Shown here one piece after another: positions 43,902-52,902 of a DNA stretch of 64,000 nt. How positions within the stretch are numbered: position 1 is the stretch's first letter; each line of letters opens with the position of its first letter. Location of the stretch: contig DJJR01000031.1 of assembly GCA_002434245.1 (NCBI GenBank), positions 34,042 through 98,041 on the forward strand, given 5' to 3'. A program made the position numbers and the translations under genes. Source of the DNA: Pelosinus fermentans. Lineage in GTDB: Bacteria; Bacillota; Negativicutes; DSM-13327. The notes beneath the pieces were generated by a model. It saw only the letters and a program-made list of their open reading frames with translations. It had not been told where the DNA came from and searched no databases.

Positions 43902-45725
43902 ATGGCTATAATTGCAGGTGTAGATATTGGAAATTCTACAACAGAAGTTTGCTTGGCTGCAATGGAATCAGCAAAGGTAACAAAGTTTTATACCAGCAGT
44001 ATTGTCAAGACTACAGGCATAAAAGGTACGCTTGAAAATATTCCAGGCATTGTCATTGCTTTAGAAGAAGCATTGACAAAATCTGGAATGACAATGGCGG
44101 ACTTGTCTGAAATCAGGTTGAATGAAGCAACACCTGTAATTGGTGACTTGGCAATGGAAACCATTACCGAAACAATTATTACAGAATCCACGATGATTGG
44201 ACATAACCCATCTACCCCAGGCGGTGTAGGCTTAGGTGTCGGACAGACCGTTTCTTTTAGTCAGCTGGAAAGCCTTACTTCTGGAGAAAAAGTGATTTGT
44301 GTCATCCCCGAGAACATTGATTTTGAAGATGCTGCTCGCATTCTGAATCAAGCATTAGTACGGGGGATTGACCTACAGGGAGTCATTGTACGGCAAGATG
44401 ATGCAGTACTTATTGCAAATCGTTTGCAGAAAATAATACCCGTAGTGGATGAAGTAACAATGATTGAAAAGGTTCCTATTGGGATGCTGGCAGCTGTAGA
44501 AGTGGCAGAGCCGGGACAAACCATTAGAACCTTGTCAAACCCCTACGGAATCGCCACAGTATTTGAATTATCAGCTGGCGATACAAAGATGGTCGTACCC
44601 ATTGCTCGTGCCTTAATTGGCAATCGTTCAGCGGTTGTTGTGCGCACCCCCCAAGGTGATGTAAAAGCACGAACCATCCCTGCAGGATTTATTACCATCT
44701 TTGGATCAAAGGGTAAAGCTGATATTGATGTTGAATCTGGGGCTGGAAAAATTATGGAAACGGTGGAAAGAGTGCAGCCGGTTCTTGATGTGCAAGGCGA
44801 AGCCGGCACTCATGTAAGTGGAATGTTAGAAAGGGTTCGTCAGGTTATGAGTGAGCTTACAGAGCAGCACCTTGGCGATATGAAAATACAAGATATTCTG
44901 GCTGTTGATACCTTTGTGCCGCAAAAAGTACAAGGCGGTTTAGCAGGAGAATTTGCTCTGGAAAATGCTGTGGCTTTAGCGGCCATGGTAAAAACAAGCC
45001 GCCTTCCTATGGAACAAATTGCAAATCAATTGAGAAGTAATTTGGGTGTAGACGTGGTCATTGCAGGGGTTGAGGCAAATATGGCGATTCGCGGAGCGTT
45101 AACAACTCCCGGTACGGATAAGCCCTTGGCAATCCTTGATATGGGCGGTGGATCAACAGATGCGGCAATTATTACAAGGGACGAACGTGTATTGTCCATC
45201 CATTTGGCTGGTGCCGGTGATATGGTTACTATGCTGATCAATTCTGAACTGGGATTAAATGATTTCGATTTGGCAGAGGATATTAAAAAATATCCACTGG
45301 CTAAAGTCGAAAGTTTATATCATATCAGGCTGGAAGATGGAACCGTTCGTTTTTATGAACAGCACCTTCCGCCACAGGTTTTTTCTCGCGTGGTAATTCT
45401 AAAAGATGGCGAAATGGTTCCAATCCCCAGCTCTCATCCTTTGGATAAGATTCGTCACGTAAGGCGGGAGGCTAAAAAACGCGTTTTCGTAACAAATGCA
45501 ATTCGGTCTTTAAGCCGCGTGGCACCTACAGGCAATATTCGCCATATTGAGTTTGTTGTACTAGTCGGAGGATCTGCCATGGATTTTGAAGTAGGAGATA
45601 TGGTGACCGATGCATTGGCTGAATATAGCATTGTATGCGGACGAGGAAATATTAGAGGTTCTGAAGGTTCACGCAATGCAGTAGCTACTGGACTGGTACT
45701 GTCATATCTTGACAGAGAGGCGTGA
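43902..45725 (+). CDS. pduG: Diol dehydratase reactivase large subunit
   Basis: This 607-residue Hsp70/actin-like ATPase releases damaged cobalamin from inactivated diol dehydratase. GVDIGNSTTEVCLA at the N-terminus and LDMGGGSTDAAI near residue 410 are the nucleotide-binding motifs. VVLVGGSAMDFEVGDMVTDAL near the C-terminus is a further family hallmark. The small partner PduH follows. Confidence 0.96.
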   Translation: MAIIAGVDIGNSTTEVCLAAMESAKVTKFYTSSIVKTTGIKGTLENIPGIVIALEEALTKSGMTMADLSEIRLNEATPVIGDLAMETITETIITESTMIGHNPSTPGGVGLGVGQTVSFSQLESLTSGEKVICVIPENIDFEDAARILNQALVRGIDLQGVIVRQDDAVLIANRLQKIIPVVDEVTMIEKVPIGMLAAVEVAEPGQTIRTLSNPYGIATVFELSAGDTKMVVPIARALIGNRSAVVVRTPQGDVKARTIPAGFITIFGSKGKADIDVESGAGKIMETVERVQPVLDVQGEAGTHVSGMLERVRQVMSELTEQHLGDMKIQDILAVDTFVPQKVQGGLAGEFALENAVALAAMVKTSRLPMEQIANQLRSNLGVDVVIAGVEANMAIRGALTTPGTDKPLAILDMGGGSTDAAIITRDERVLSIHLAGAGDMVTMLINSELGLNDFDLAEDIKKYPLAKVESLYHIRLEDGTVRFYEQHLPPQVFSRVVILKDGEMVPIPSSHPLDKIRHVRREAKKRVFVTNAIRSLSRVAPTGNIRHIEFVVLVGGSAMDFEVGDMVTDALAEYSIVCGRGNIRGSEGSRNAVATGLVLSYLDREA

Positions 45726-45729
45726 TGCT

Positions 45730-46209
45730 ATGCTGCCAGATCAAAATAAACCTTGTATTCTCATCTATTTAGCTCCTCACCCAGGCGGTGAAGAGAAGTT
45801 ACGCGAAGTACAAGCGGGAATGGAAGAAGAGGGAATACCTTATACTGTGGTGCAAAGTAATGAAACAAATGCCGCAGCACTATCTTATGAAGGGGCTTCT
45901 AAGTCAAAACTGGGAGTGGGAGTCGGAATTGGATCGGAAGACCTATGCATTCATTATGTCAAGCTGCCTGCCCAAAAACCGCTCTTTTCCTTACAAGAAG
46001 CCGGAAGTCCTGCCCAGTGGCGGCATTTTGGCTATAACGCTGCACGTTTAGTAAAAGGAATTCCCTTTAAAGACAGACCGTCAAAAAATGAAAGCTATGA
46101 AACAAATCGGGATGACTTATACCAGATAGTCTACCGTATCGTCCAAAAGGTTCTTCAAGAAAGTGCACATGACCATGGGGAGGTGAAAGCATGGTCCAAA
46201 ACGCTTTAG
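45730..46209 (+). CDS. pduH: Diol dehydratase reactivase small subunit
   Basis: This 159-residue protein resembles the dehydratase medium subunit, as expected for PduH: ILIYLAPHPGGEEKLREVQ, GVGVGIGSEDLCIHY and AQWRHFGYNAARLVKGIPFK. ATG 45730 lies four bases after the pduG stop; an upstream in-frame start would overlap pduG. The 3-prime end overlaps pduK by 19 bases. Confidence 0.93.
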   Translation: MLPDQNKPCILIYLAPHPGGEEKLREVQAGMEEEGIPYTVVQSNETNAAALSYEGASKSKLGVGVGIGSEDLCIHYVKLPAQKPLFSLQEAGSPAQWRHFGYNAARLVKGIPFKDRPSKNESYETNRDDLYQIVYRIVQKVLQESAHDHGEVKAWSKTL

Positions 46210-46763
46210 GTCTCATTGAAATCGTTGGGTTAGCTGCAGCATTGGAAGCCGCTGATGCAGCATTGAAAGCAGCCAATGTACAGTTAATTGGTTATGAGAT
46301 GACAAAAGGTGGCGGAATGATAGTTATTAAATTGACTGGCAACGTTGGTGCAGTCTCAGCTGCTGTTCAAGCTGGTAAAGCAGCTGGCAGTAAGGTCAAC
46401 AAGGTATTCGCTACTCATATTATACCTAGACCCCATGAAACGTTGTCCGGCATTGTAACAACCAAGGATACAGTGGGATTCAAAGAAAAAAAGAATTCGG
46501 TCGTTGAAAAAGAAAAATCTGAAGAAATTCAGAAAGATAAAGAAATTGTTGCAGTAGACGAACTGCAGTTAGAAGTACAAGAGGAAATCGAAGCAGCAGA
46601 AAAAAAAAAGATAGAGCCGAGTGAACAATTGCCAGTTGCAGAACAACCGAAAAAGGTATCCGGTTATTGTAACATTTGCGGCGATCCTGCTTGCCCTAGA
46701 GTCAAGGGTGACCCTAAGATAACTTGTATTCATTATGATAGAAATAATAAGGAGGCGGAATAA
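46191..46763 (+). CDS. pduK: Microcompartment shell protein PduK-like, BMC domain with cysteine-rich C-terminus
   Basis: This 190-residue protein has an N-terminal BMC domain (about 1-90), then a charged Lys/Glu-rich linker (about 95-160), and a C-terminal cysteine motif C-x2-C-x4-C-x10-C in [17 protein letters not shown]. PduK proteins carry such C-terminal extensions, probably to bind a metal or iron-sulfur cluster. GGGGAGGTG precedes the ATG, which lies inside the end of pduH. Confidence 0.92.
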   Translation: MVQNALGLIEIVGLAAALEAADAALKAANVQLIGYEMTKGGGMIVIKLTGNVGAVSAAVQAGKAAGSKVNKVFATHIIPRPHETLSGIVTTKDTVGFKEKKNSVVEKEKSEEIQKDKEIVAVDELQLEVQEEIEAAEKKKIEPSEQLPVAEQPKKVSGYCNICGDPACPRVKGDPKITCIHYDRNNKEAE

Positions 46764-46764
46764 T

Positions 46765-47052
46765 ATGCGTGGAGAAGCTTTAGGAATGGTAGAAACAAAA
46801 GGTTTAGTAGGTGCAATAGAAGCTGCAGATGCAATGGTTAAGGCGGCTAATGTAATATTAGTAGGTTATGAAAAAATTGGATCTGGTTTGGTGACTGTTT
46901 TAGTACGTGGTGATGTAGGAGCAGTAAAAGCAGCTACTGATACAGGAGCTGCAGCAGCTCAAAGAGTGGGTGAACTGATTTCAGTTCATGTCATTCCACG
47001 TCCTCATACTGATATTGAGAAAATTCTTCCTAAAATTGACGAATCTTTATAA
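46765..47052 (+). CDS. pduJ: Microcompartment hexameric shell protein PduJ/PduA-like
   Basis: This 95-residue single-BMC-domain protein is close to identical to the product of the gene at 39894 ([21 protein letters not shown] core, [36 protein letters not shown]). AAGGAGGCGG precedes ATG 46765; the frame is open upstream but overlaps pduK. PduA and PduJ are likewise close paralogues in Salmonella. Confidence 0.94.
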   Translation: MRGEALGMVETKGLVGAIEAADAMVKAANVILVGYEKIGSGLVTVLVRGDVGAVKAATDTGAAAAQRVGELISVHVIPRPHTDIEKILPKIDESL

Positions 47053-47106
47053 AGAATTACGATTCATTAGAACGTTTTAATTCCAGGTAATCGTAACTGC
47101 ACTAGG

Positions 47107-47157
47107 ACAGTGTCAACTCTAAAACTGTAAGTATAAATTAGAGTTGATGCTGTACTA
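47107..47157. other. Hairpin between pduJ and pduL
   Basis: ACAGTGTCAACTCTAAA and TTAGAGTTGATGCTGT pair imperfectly around a 17-base loop within a 187-base spacer. There is no T tract, so it may be an mRNA-stability or processing element that sets the ratio of shell proteins to enzymes. Confidence 0.5.
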
Positions 47158-47239
47158 ATACTTCCACTTGCGAAAGAAGGAAGCAGTAGAGTGATTTAGC
47201 AGTTTTTGAATAAAAGTAGAAAAAAAGGTGGATTGAGGT

Positions 47240-47905
47240 GTGATAGTGGAAAAGAATATATTGGATGAAGTCGTAAAACAAGTCATGCAGGCTCTGGAGA
47301 AGACTACCTTACAAGAGCCAAGAAGTATGGAAATTCCTGTGGGAGTATCGAACCGTCACATCCACCTCTCTGCTGAGCATATTGAAATATTGTTTGGTGC
47401 TGGTCATACCTTAACGCGGCAAAAAGATCTAAAACAAGTGGGTGAATTTGCTGCAGCGGAAACGGTCACTATGGTGGGACCAAAAGGTGTCATTCGAGGT
47501 GTACGGGTTTTAGGACCTGTGCGCAAGACAACACAAGCTGAAATATCCCGTACCGACGGATTTAGTCTTGGTGTTGTGCCGCCTTTACGTGATTCGGGTG
47601 ATATTGAACAATCAGCAAGTATAACGATTGTTGGTACCCAGGGTTCAGTTACTTTATCAGAAGGTTTGATCTGTGCAACCAGACATATTCACATGCATAC
47701 AGACGATGCTCGGCATTTTGGTGTTTCAGATGGAGAGCGTGTATGGGTTGAGACTAGTGGAACTAGATCGACAATACTAAAGAATGTGTTAGTGCGTGTA
47801 AAGCCTGATTTTCGCTTGGAATTCCATATTGATACGGATGAGGCAAACGCCACTGGTCTAAAAAGTGGTGACGTGGTAACCCTAGCTCGATGCCAGGAGG
47901 TGTAA
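47240..47905 (+). CDS. pduL: Phosphate propanoyltransferase PduL
   Basis: This 221-residue PduL-type phosphotransacylase converts propionyl-CoA to propionyl phosphate and frees CoA. IPVGVSNRHIHLSAEHI and ICATRHIHMHTDDARHFGV carry the metal-binding histidines. The N-terminal KNILDEVVKQVMQALEKTT is an amphipathic tag. Two GTG codons (47240, 47246) are possible starts; AAAAGGTGG favours the first. Confidence 0.94.
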   Translation: MIVEKNILDEVVKQVMQALEKTTLQEPRSMEIPVGVSNRHIHLSAEHIEILFGAGHTLTRQKDLKQVGEFAAAETVTMVGPKGVIRGVRVLGPVRKTTQAEISRTDGFSLGVVPPLRDSGDIEQSASITIVGTQGSVTLSEGLICATRHIHMHTDDARHFGVSDGERVWVETSGTRSTILKNVLVRVKPDFRLEFHIDTDEANATGLKSGDVVTLARCQEV

Positions 47906-47906
47906 C

Positions 47907-48719
47907 ATGGACAATGAAGAAATGGTGCAGCTTGTTACAAAAGAAATTCTGCGTCAATTGCAACAAAATCCTGTTACCCAGGGGCAATCCCTTCCATCTC
48001 AACATAAGGCTTTAATTATTTTCACTGGTGGAACCATTGGATTTGAACAGGGTTTAGTCGAAATTAAAAAATTACAGGGCCTTTGTTTTGCGGTAACAGC
48101 AGTTTTATCTGCATCTGCTGAACAAATCTTGGGAATTGAAAGAGTAACAGAGGCACTGGGCAGTCACATTGATATTGTTACTGCCCATTCGCCGTATCCA
48201 GGAAAGACATTGCGGGAAGCAGATATTGTTATTATTCCTGTACTCACCCAAAATACAGCAGCGAAGGTAGCCCATACTTTTTCCGATACCATGGTTTCAA
48301 CGTTGATTCTGCAAGGATTAATGATGGGGAAACCGGTAGTTGCCGCATGTAATGCTGCCGATCCTTTGGACAGCTGGCGGGCACAATATACTATGGGCAA
48401 CTCATCCCCAGGTCTTATAAAAGCCTTGCAGGGAAATCTGCAGAAATTAGCAGACTTTGGTATGGAACTCGTTCCTGTGGACAGCATCGCAAAAGTCAGT
48501 CAAAAACGATTATGCCGAGAAGAGCAGATGACAGTGGAACATACAGAGGAGCAAGCAGTAAGTAAGCCAGCTCACAAAAAGGCGGTGCTGGATGCAGCCG
48601 CAATACAGACTGCTGCACAAAATGGTACGAAGAGTATCACAGTTCCTAAAGGGACCATTCTGACACCACTGGCTAGGGATGTCGCTCGAGAATGCGGTGT
48701 AGAGCTTTTGCAGGGGTAA
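47907..48719 (+). CDS. Microcompartment-associated flavoprotein with EutQ/EutT-like C-terminal module
   Basis: This 270-residue protein starts with the amphipathic helix NEEMVQLVTKEILRQLQQ (encapsulation-tag-like). A flavoprotein fold of the HFCD/Dfp type follows (about 35-190): IIFTGGTIGFEQGLVEIKK, and IIPVLTQNTAAKVAH with PVVAACNAADP. The C-terminal about 45 residues, with ITVPKGTILTPLARDVAREC, resemble the N-terminal segments of EutQ and EutT. Flavoproteins of this kind occur in other microcompartment loci and may help reduce cobalamin, but the reaction is not established. It starts two bases after pduL. Confidence 0.82.
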   Translation: MDNEEMVQLVTKEILRQLQQNPVTQGQSLPSQHKALIIFTGGTIGFEQGLVEIKKLQGLCFAVTAVLSASAEQILGIERVTEALGSHIDIVTAHSPYPGKTLREADIVIIPVLTQNTAAKVAHTFSDTMVSTLILQGLMMGKPVVAACNAADPLDSWRAQYTMGNSSPGLIKALQGNLQKLADFGMELVPVDSIAKVSQKRLCREEQMTVEHTEEQAVSKPAHKKAVLDAAAIQTAAQNGTKSITVPKGTILTPLARDVARECGVELLQG

Positions 48720-48770
48720 AGTCAAAATGATAATGTCGAGTTAAATACAGCTTTACTCGAGGAGTAGTGT

Positions 48771-49754
48771 ATGATGAAAGTATATACAAAAACGGGAGAT
48801 GAAGGACAAACCAGCTTGCTGAGTAAGCAGCGAGTGTATAAGGATAGTTTACGGGTAGAGGCTTATGGAACAGTAGACGAAGCAACTTCTGCTATGGGCT
48901 TAGGCAAGTCTTTAATGCATCAATCACCTTGGGCGGTCGACATGCTTGATTCTGTTCAAAAAGAGTTAATTGCCTTAAATGCAGACTTGGCAACGGAATC
49001 GTTAGAAATTGTTGATTACCGTATTACAGAAGCACATGTTGCTAGGCTTGAGTCGATGATTGACCAGTTAGAGCAAAAACGGATTCCCCAAAATTATTTT
49101 ATAACGCCTGGCACTTGTTCTGCCAGTGCAGCATTGGATTTGGCACGAACGATGGTACGGCGGGCAGAACGTTGTGTTATCCGTTTGAAAAGAGAAGAAA
49201 AAGTTACTGTACCAGTATCCTTATATTTAAATCGCCTTTCCGATTTCTTATATGTGTTAGCACGATGTGTAGAACAAGAGGAAGTCATGCTGACTGTTAA
49301 GAGTAAAGTGTTAGCAGCATTGGAAGGCGAAAAATCACAGGACAAAAGAGAAGAACACGTAAGTGTATTAGGAAAAGCAAAACAACTGATCGCAGCAGCG
49401 GAACAAAAAGCAACAGAAATAGGAGTACCTATGGTAATTGCAGTAGTCGATGCAGGGGGAAACCTGGTAGCACAGCATCGTATGGATGGTGCCTTACTAG
49501 GAAGTATTTCGATAGCCCTTGATAAAGCCTATACTGCTCTTGCCTTAAAAATGTCTACAGAAGAAGTTGCTTCTGTGGTAGCGCCAGGACAGTTGCTATT
49601 TGGTTTAAATACGGCAAGTAATGGTAGATTTATCACTTTTGGCGGTGGATTTCCTCTTATTGCTGGAGGAAATGTAATTGGCGGGTTAGGTGTAAGCGGC
49701 GGAACAGTTGAGGAAGACATAACAGTTGCTAGGGCAGCTCTAGCTGCTTATTAA
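48771..49754 (+). CDS. pduO: PduO: ATP:cob(I)alamin adenosyltransferase fused to a GlcG/HbpS domain
   Basis: The 327-residue product has the adenosyltransferase domain in residues 1-180, with the N-terminal nucleotide motif TKTGDEGQTSLLSKQRV, YGTVDEATSAMG and RRAERCVIRLKR. A GlcG/HbpS-like domain follows (about 200-327), with VIAVVDAGGNLVAQHRMDGA and TFGGGFPLIAGGNVIGGLGVSGG; in Salmonella this domain can bind heme or flavin. It regenerates adenosylcobalamin inside the compartment. Confidence 0.95.
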   Translation: MMKVYTKTGDEGQTSLLSKQRVYKDSLRVEAYGTVDEATSAMGLGKSLMHQSPWAVDMLDSVQKELIALNADLATESLEIVDYRITEAHVARLESMIDQLEQKRIPQNYFITPGTCSASAALDLARTMVRRAERCVIRLKREEKVTVPVSLYLNRLSDFLYVLARCVEQEEVMLTVKSKVLAALEGEKSQDKREEHVSVLGKAKQLIAAAEQKATEIGVPMVIAVVDAGGNLVAQHRMDGALLGSISIALDKAYTALALKMSTEEVASVVAPGQLLFGLNTASNGRFITFGGGFPLIAGGNVIGGLGVSGGTVEEDITVARAALAAY

Positions 49755-49766
49755 CTAGATGGTACC

Positions 49767-49934
49767 TAGTACATTGCGTCACCTAAAAGCAATGGTAATT
49801 TTGCAGTCTTTTTCCGCCCTGCTTCGTTGTCGCCACCTTACAGATTCTCGATCTGATCGGATCGGATCCTCCGCCTTGCTGGACGAAAAAATCCTTGCAA
49901 ACTTATCCAATGTTTTAAATGACTCAATATACTA
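49767..49934 (+). repeat. Palindromic element, family C (copy 2), before pduP
   Basis: The imperfect inverted ends are TAGTACATTGCGTCA and TGACTCAATATACTA, 168 bases overall. The core GCTTCGTTGTCG-CACCTTAC and CTCCGCCTTGCTGGACGAAAAA blocks are shared with the element at 1511-1676. It fills the spacer between pduO and pduP and stops 15 bases before the pduP ATG. Confidence 0.75.
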
Positions 49935-49949
49935 ATAGGAGGAGATTAT

Positions 49950-51392
49950 ATGAGTATTGATCAAGCTTTAATTGAGAAAATAACATTAGAAATTTTAACA
50001 AAAATGCAAACCGGAGCAAAAGCAGCTCCAACTGGTTATGGTGACGGAATTTTTGAAACGGTTGATGAAGCCGTGGCTGCAGCCCGCAAAGCATATCAAG
50101 AGTTAAAAACTCTATCTTTAGAAAAAAGAGAAGTGCTCATCAAAGCAATGCGAGATGTAGCCTATGAAAATGCCACAATTCTGGCGCAAATGGCTGTAGA
50201 CGAATCCGGTATGGGAAGAGTATCTGATAAAATTATCAAGAATCAGGTAGCTGCTCTTAAAACACCTGGCACAGAAGATCTAACTACCCAGGCTTGGAGC
50301 GGTGACAATGGTTTAACGTTAATTGAAATGGGACCTTATGGTGTCATTGGTGCCATTACCCCTACCACGAATCCAACAGAAACGGTTATCTGCAATGGAA
50401 TTGGCATGATTGCAGCCGGCAATGCTGTATTCTTCAGCCCGCATCCTACTGCAAAAAATACATCCATGAAGATCATCACACTGTTGAATCAAGCCATCGT
50501 TAAAGCAGGTGGTCCAAGTAACCTATTAACTTCAGTGGCGAATCCTTCCATCAAGGCAGCTAATGAAATGATGAAACATCCAGGAATCAATATGTTAGTA
50601 GCGACAGGTGGTCCTGGAGTCGTTAAGGCAGTCTTATCCTCCGGTAAAAAAGCCATTGGTGCAGGGGCTGGCAATCCTCCTGTCATCGTAGATGAAACTG
50701 CAGACATTGAAAAGGCAGCCCGGGATATTGTTGCAGGATGCTCCTTTGATAATAACTTGCCTTGTATCGCAGAAAAAGAAGTAATTGCCATAGGATCGAT
50801 TGCAGATCGATTGATTACCTACATGCAAAAATATGGTGCATATCTTATTTCAGGATCCAATATTGATCGCCTGCTTGACGTTATCATGACAGTGCAGGAA
50901 GAAAAGATAGCAGAAGGCTGCACCGACAAGCCGAAAAGAAGCTATGGTATTAATAAAGATTATGTTGGTAAAGATGCAAAGTATCTACTAAGCAAAATTG
51001 GTATTGATGTACCGGATAGTGTACGAGTTGTTCTATGCGAAACACCAGCAGATCATCCTTTTGTTATTGAAGAGCTAATGATGCCTGTATTACCGGTAGT
51101 ACAGGTAAAAGATATTGATGAAGCCATTGAAGTGGCCGTAAGAGTAGAGCATGGCAATCGCCATACGGCAGCGATGCACTCTAAAAACGTTGATCACTTA
51201 ACCCGATTTGCCAGAGCGGTTGAAACGACCATTTTTGTCAAGAATGCTCCTTCCTATGCAGGAATTGGAGTGGGCGGAGAAGGCTTTACCAGCTTTACTC
51301 TTGCTGGTCCAACGGGTGAAGGAATAACCTCACCACGCAGCTTTACCCGGCAAAGACGATGCGTTCTCGTTGATGCTTTCTCCATTGTCTAA
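49950..51392 (+). CDS. pduP: CoA-acylating propionaldehyde dehydrogenase
   Basis: This 480-residue aldehyde dehydrogenase turns propionaldehyde, CoA and NAD into propionyl-CoA. The N-terminal DQALIEKITLEILTKMQTG is the encapsulation tag known for PduP. ITPTTNPTETVICNG, GPGVVKAVLSSGKKAIGAGAG and the catalytic Cys272 in NNLPCIAEKEV follow. AGGAGGAG precedes the ATG. The 5-prime end lies directly after a palindromic element. Confidence 0.96.
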   Translation: MSIDQALIEKITLEILTKMQTGAKAAPTGYGDGIFETVDEAVAAARKAYQELKTLSLEKREVLIKAMRDVAYENATILAQMAVDESGMGRVSDKIIKNQVAALKTPGTEDLTTQAWSGDNGLTLIEMGPYGVIGAITPTTNPTETVICNGIGMIAAGNAVFFSPHPTAKNTSMKIITLLNQAIVKAGGPSNLLTSVANPSIKAANEMMKHPGINMLVATGGPGVVKAVLSSGKKAIGAGAGNPPVIVDETADIEKAARDIVAGCSFDNNLPCIAEKEVIAIGSIADRLITYMQKYGAYLISGSNIDRLLDVIMTVQEEKIAEGCTDKPKRSYGINKDYVGKDAKYLLSKIGIDVPDSVRVVLCETPADHPFVIEELMMPVLPVVQVKDIDEAIEVAVRVEHGNRHTAAMHSKNVDHLTRFARAVETTIFVKNAPSYAGIGVGGEGFTSFTLAGPTGEGITSPRSFTRQRRCVLVDAFSIV

Positions 51393-51405
51393 TTAAAAAA
51401 TTCTT

Positions 51406-51508
51406 GATTCAGATGGAGTCTTTACTTCATCTGAATCTGGGTTGTACTTATCCTTCAGGCTTAGTCGCTCTAGTGCTTCCAATTGTATAATTGGGAGTCT
51501 TAGAGCGA
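51406..51508. other. Two consecutive hairpins between pduP and pduS
   Basis: GATTCAGATG/CATCTGAATC (51406-51437) and TCGCTCTAG...AATTGGGAG...AGAGCGA (51465-51508) fold into two separate stems within the 157-base spacer. Neither has a clear T tract. They probably modulate or protect the long pdu transcript. Confidence 0.55.
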
Positions 51509-51549
51509 TTTAGTCAGTGGATAGATGAAAGGTTGGGAGCTGATAGAAA

Positions 51550-52881
51550 ATGCGTGACGAGATTGTCGCCGCGGTAAAAGCAGCAGGTGTAGTGGGTGCT
51601 GGCGGAGCTGGTTTCCCTACCCATGTTAAAATCAACGCTGCTGTTGAATTTGTGATTGTTAATGGTGCGGAATGCGAACCATTATTAAGAGCTCATCAGC
51701 ATATTATGGCAGCAGAAAGTACGAAGATGGTTCTAGGCTTGAAAACAGTGATGCTGGCCACTGGGGCAAAACGCGGTTATATTGGCCTAAAACGTAAGTA
51801 TGAAGAAGCCACGAAAAACCTCCAGGCTGCTATAAAAGAGATAGATGATCAGGAAATTGAATTGTTCTTTTTACCTGACATTTATCCAGCTGGGGATGAG
51901 CAAGTACTTGTTCATGAAGTCACGGGCAGAATTGTACCCGAAGGCGGTATACCTCTCCACGTAGGAGTGGTCGTGGCGAATGTTGAGACCCTAATCAATA
52001 TTGCAGACGCTTTAAAAGGCCAAGGCGTAACGGATAAATATGTTACAGTTGGCGGTGCCGTAGCCAAACCAATCACATTAAAAGTACCCATTGGTATGAA
52101 AGTACAGGAACTGATTGCTTTGGCAGGAGGAGCACTTGTGAACCCATATGCCATTATTGACGGTGGTCCGATGATGGGCAAATTAATCACCTCAGACGCA
52201 CCCGTTACCAAAACTACAGGAGGCATCTTGGTTTTACCTGTGGACCATTCCTTAATTACCCAAAAAAATACAACATGGCAGATGATTGCCAATCGGGCCA
52301 AGGCAGTATGCTGTAATTGTTTAGCCTGTACCGATGTTTGTCCGCGCCACCTGTTAGGTCATAGTTTAGAGCCTCATCGTATCATGCAGGCGATTGGTAA
52401 AGGACAGGTAGGGGAGTCGGCTATTTTTTCTCGTGCTTTGCTGTGTTCAGAATGTGGTGCATGTGATACCTTTGGCTGTTCCATGGGGTTATCGCCCCGC
52501 AGAGTGAATGCAGAACTAAAAAAGCAATTGGGAAAAGCCGGGATAAAAAATCCTCATAATAATAAACCACAGCAGGCTCTGGCAACCCGTATAAATCGTT
52601 TAATTCCTACCAAACGTTTGACAGCTCGTCTCGGTATTGCGCAATATGATGTAAAAGCACCATTGAGTGCAAACCAAGTGGTTGCAAAAGAAGTTACGCT
52701 GCCTCTCTCTCAGCATATTGGAGCGCCAGCCTTACCAATTGTTAAAGTAGGAGATATAGTTAAAAAAGGTGATTTAATTGGAACGATACCTGAAGGCGCA
52801 GTGGTGGGAGCTAATTTACATGCCAGTATATCAGGAGAGATCTGTAGGGTAGACACTAGTATTGGTATCCGGGCGGTTTAG
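51550..52881 (+). CDS. pduS: Cobalamin reductase PduS (RnfC-like iron-sulfur flavoprotein)
   Basis: This 443-residue reductase supplies electrons to reduce cob(III)alamin/cob(II)alamin for PduO. The N-terminal VGAGGAGFPTHVK and GAECEPLLRAHQ match the RnfC/NuoF-like fold. Two 4Fe-4S motifs are seen: CNCLACTDVCPRHL (around residue 255) and CSECGACDTFGC (around 298). A barrel-sandwich tail ends with GDLIGTIPEGAVVGANLHAS. It precedes the shell protein PduT, which in Salmonella binds an iron-sulfur cluster. Confidence 0.95.
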   Translation: MRDEIVAAVKAAGVVGAGGAGFPTHVKINAAVEFVIVNGAECEPLLRAHQHIMAAESTKMVLGLKTVMLATGAKRGYIGLKRKYEEATKNLQAAIKEIDDQEIELFFLPDIYPAGDEQVLVHEVTGRIVPEGGIPLHVGVVVANVETLINIADALKGQGVTDKYVTVGGAVAKPITLKVPIGMKVQELIALAGGALVNPYAIIDGGPMMGKLITSDAPVTKTTGGILVLPVDHSLITQKNTTWQMIANRAKAVCCNCLACTDVCPRHLLGHSLEPHRIMQAIGKGQVGESAIFSRALLCSECGACDTFGCSMGLSPRRVNAELKKQLGKAGIKNPHNNKPQQALATRINRLIPTKRLTARLGIAQYDVKAPLSANQVVAKEVTLPLSQHIGAPALPIVKVGDIVKKGDLIGTIPEGAVVGANLHASISGEICRVDTSIGIRAV

Positions 52882-52902
52882 GATAACAGGGGGGACATAA
52901 AA

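Noticed and set aside
42702-45725. Glycerol dehydratase (dha) rather than propanediol dehydratase (pdu)
   Set aside because: Subunit sequences are similar, but shell genes, PduP, PduL and the PocR-type sensor place the enzyme in a propanediol compartment.
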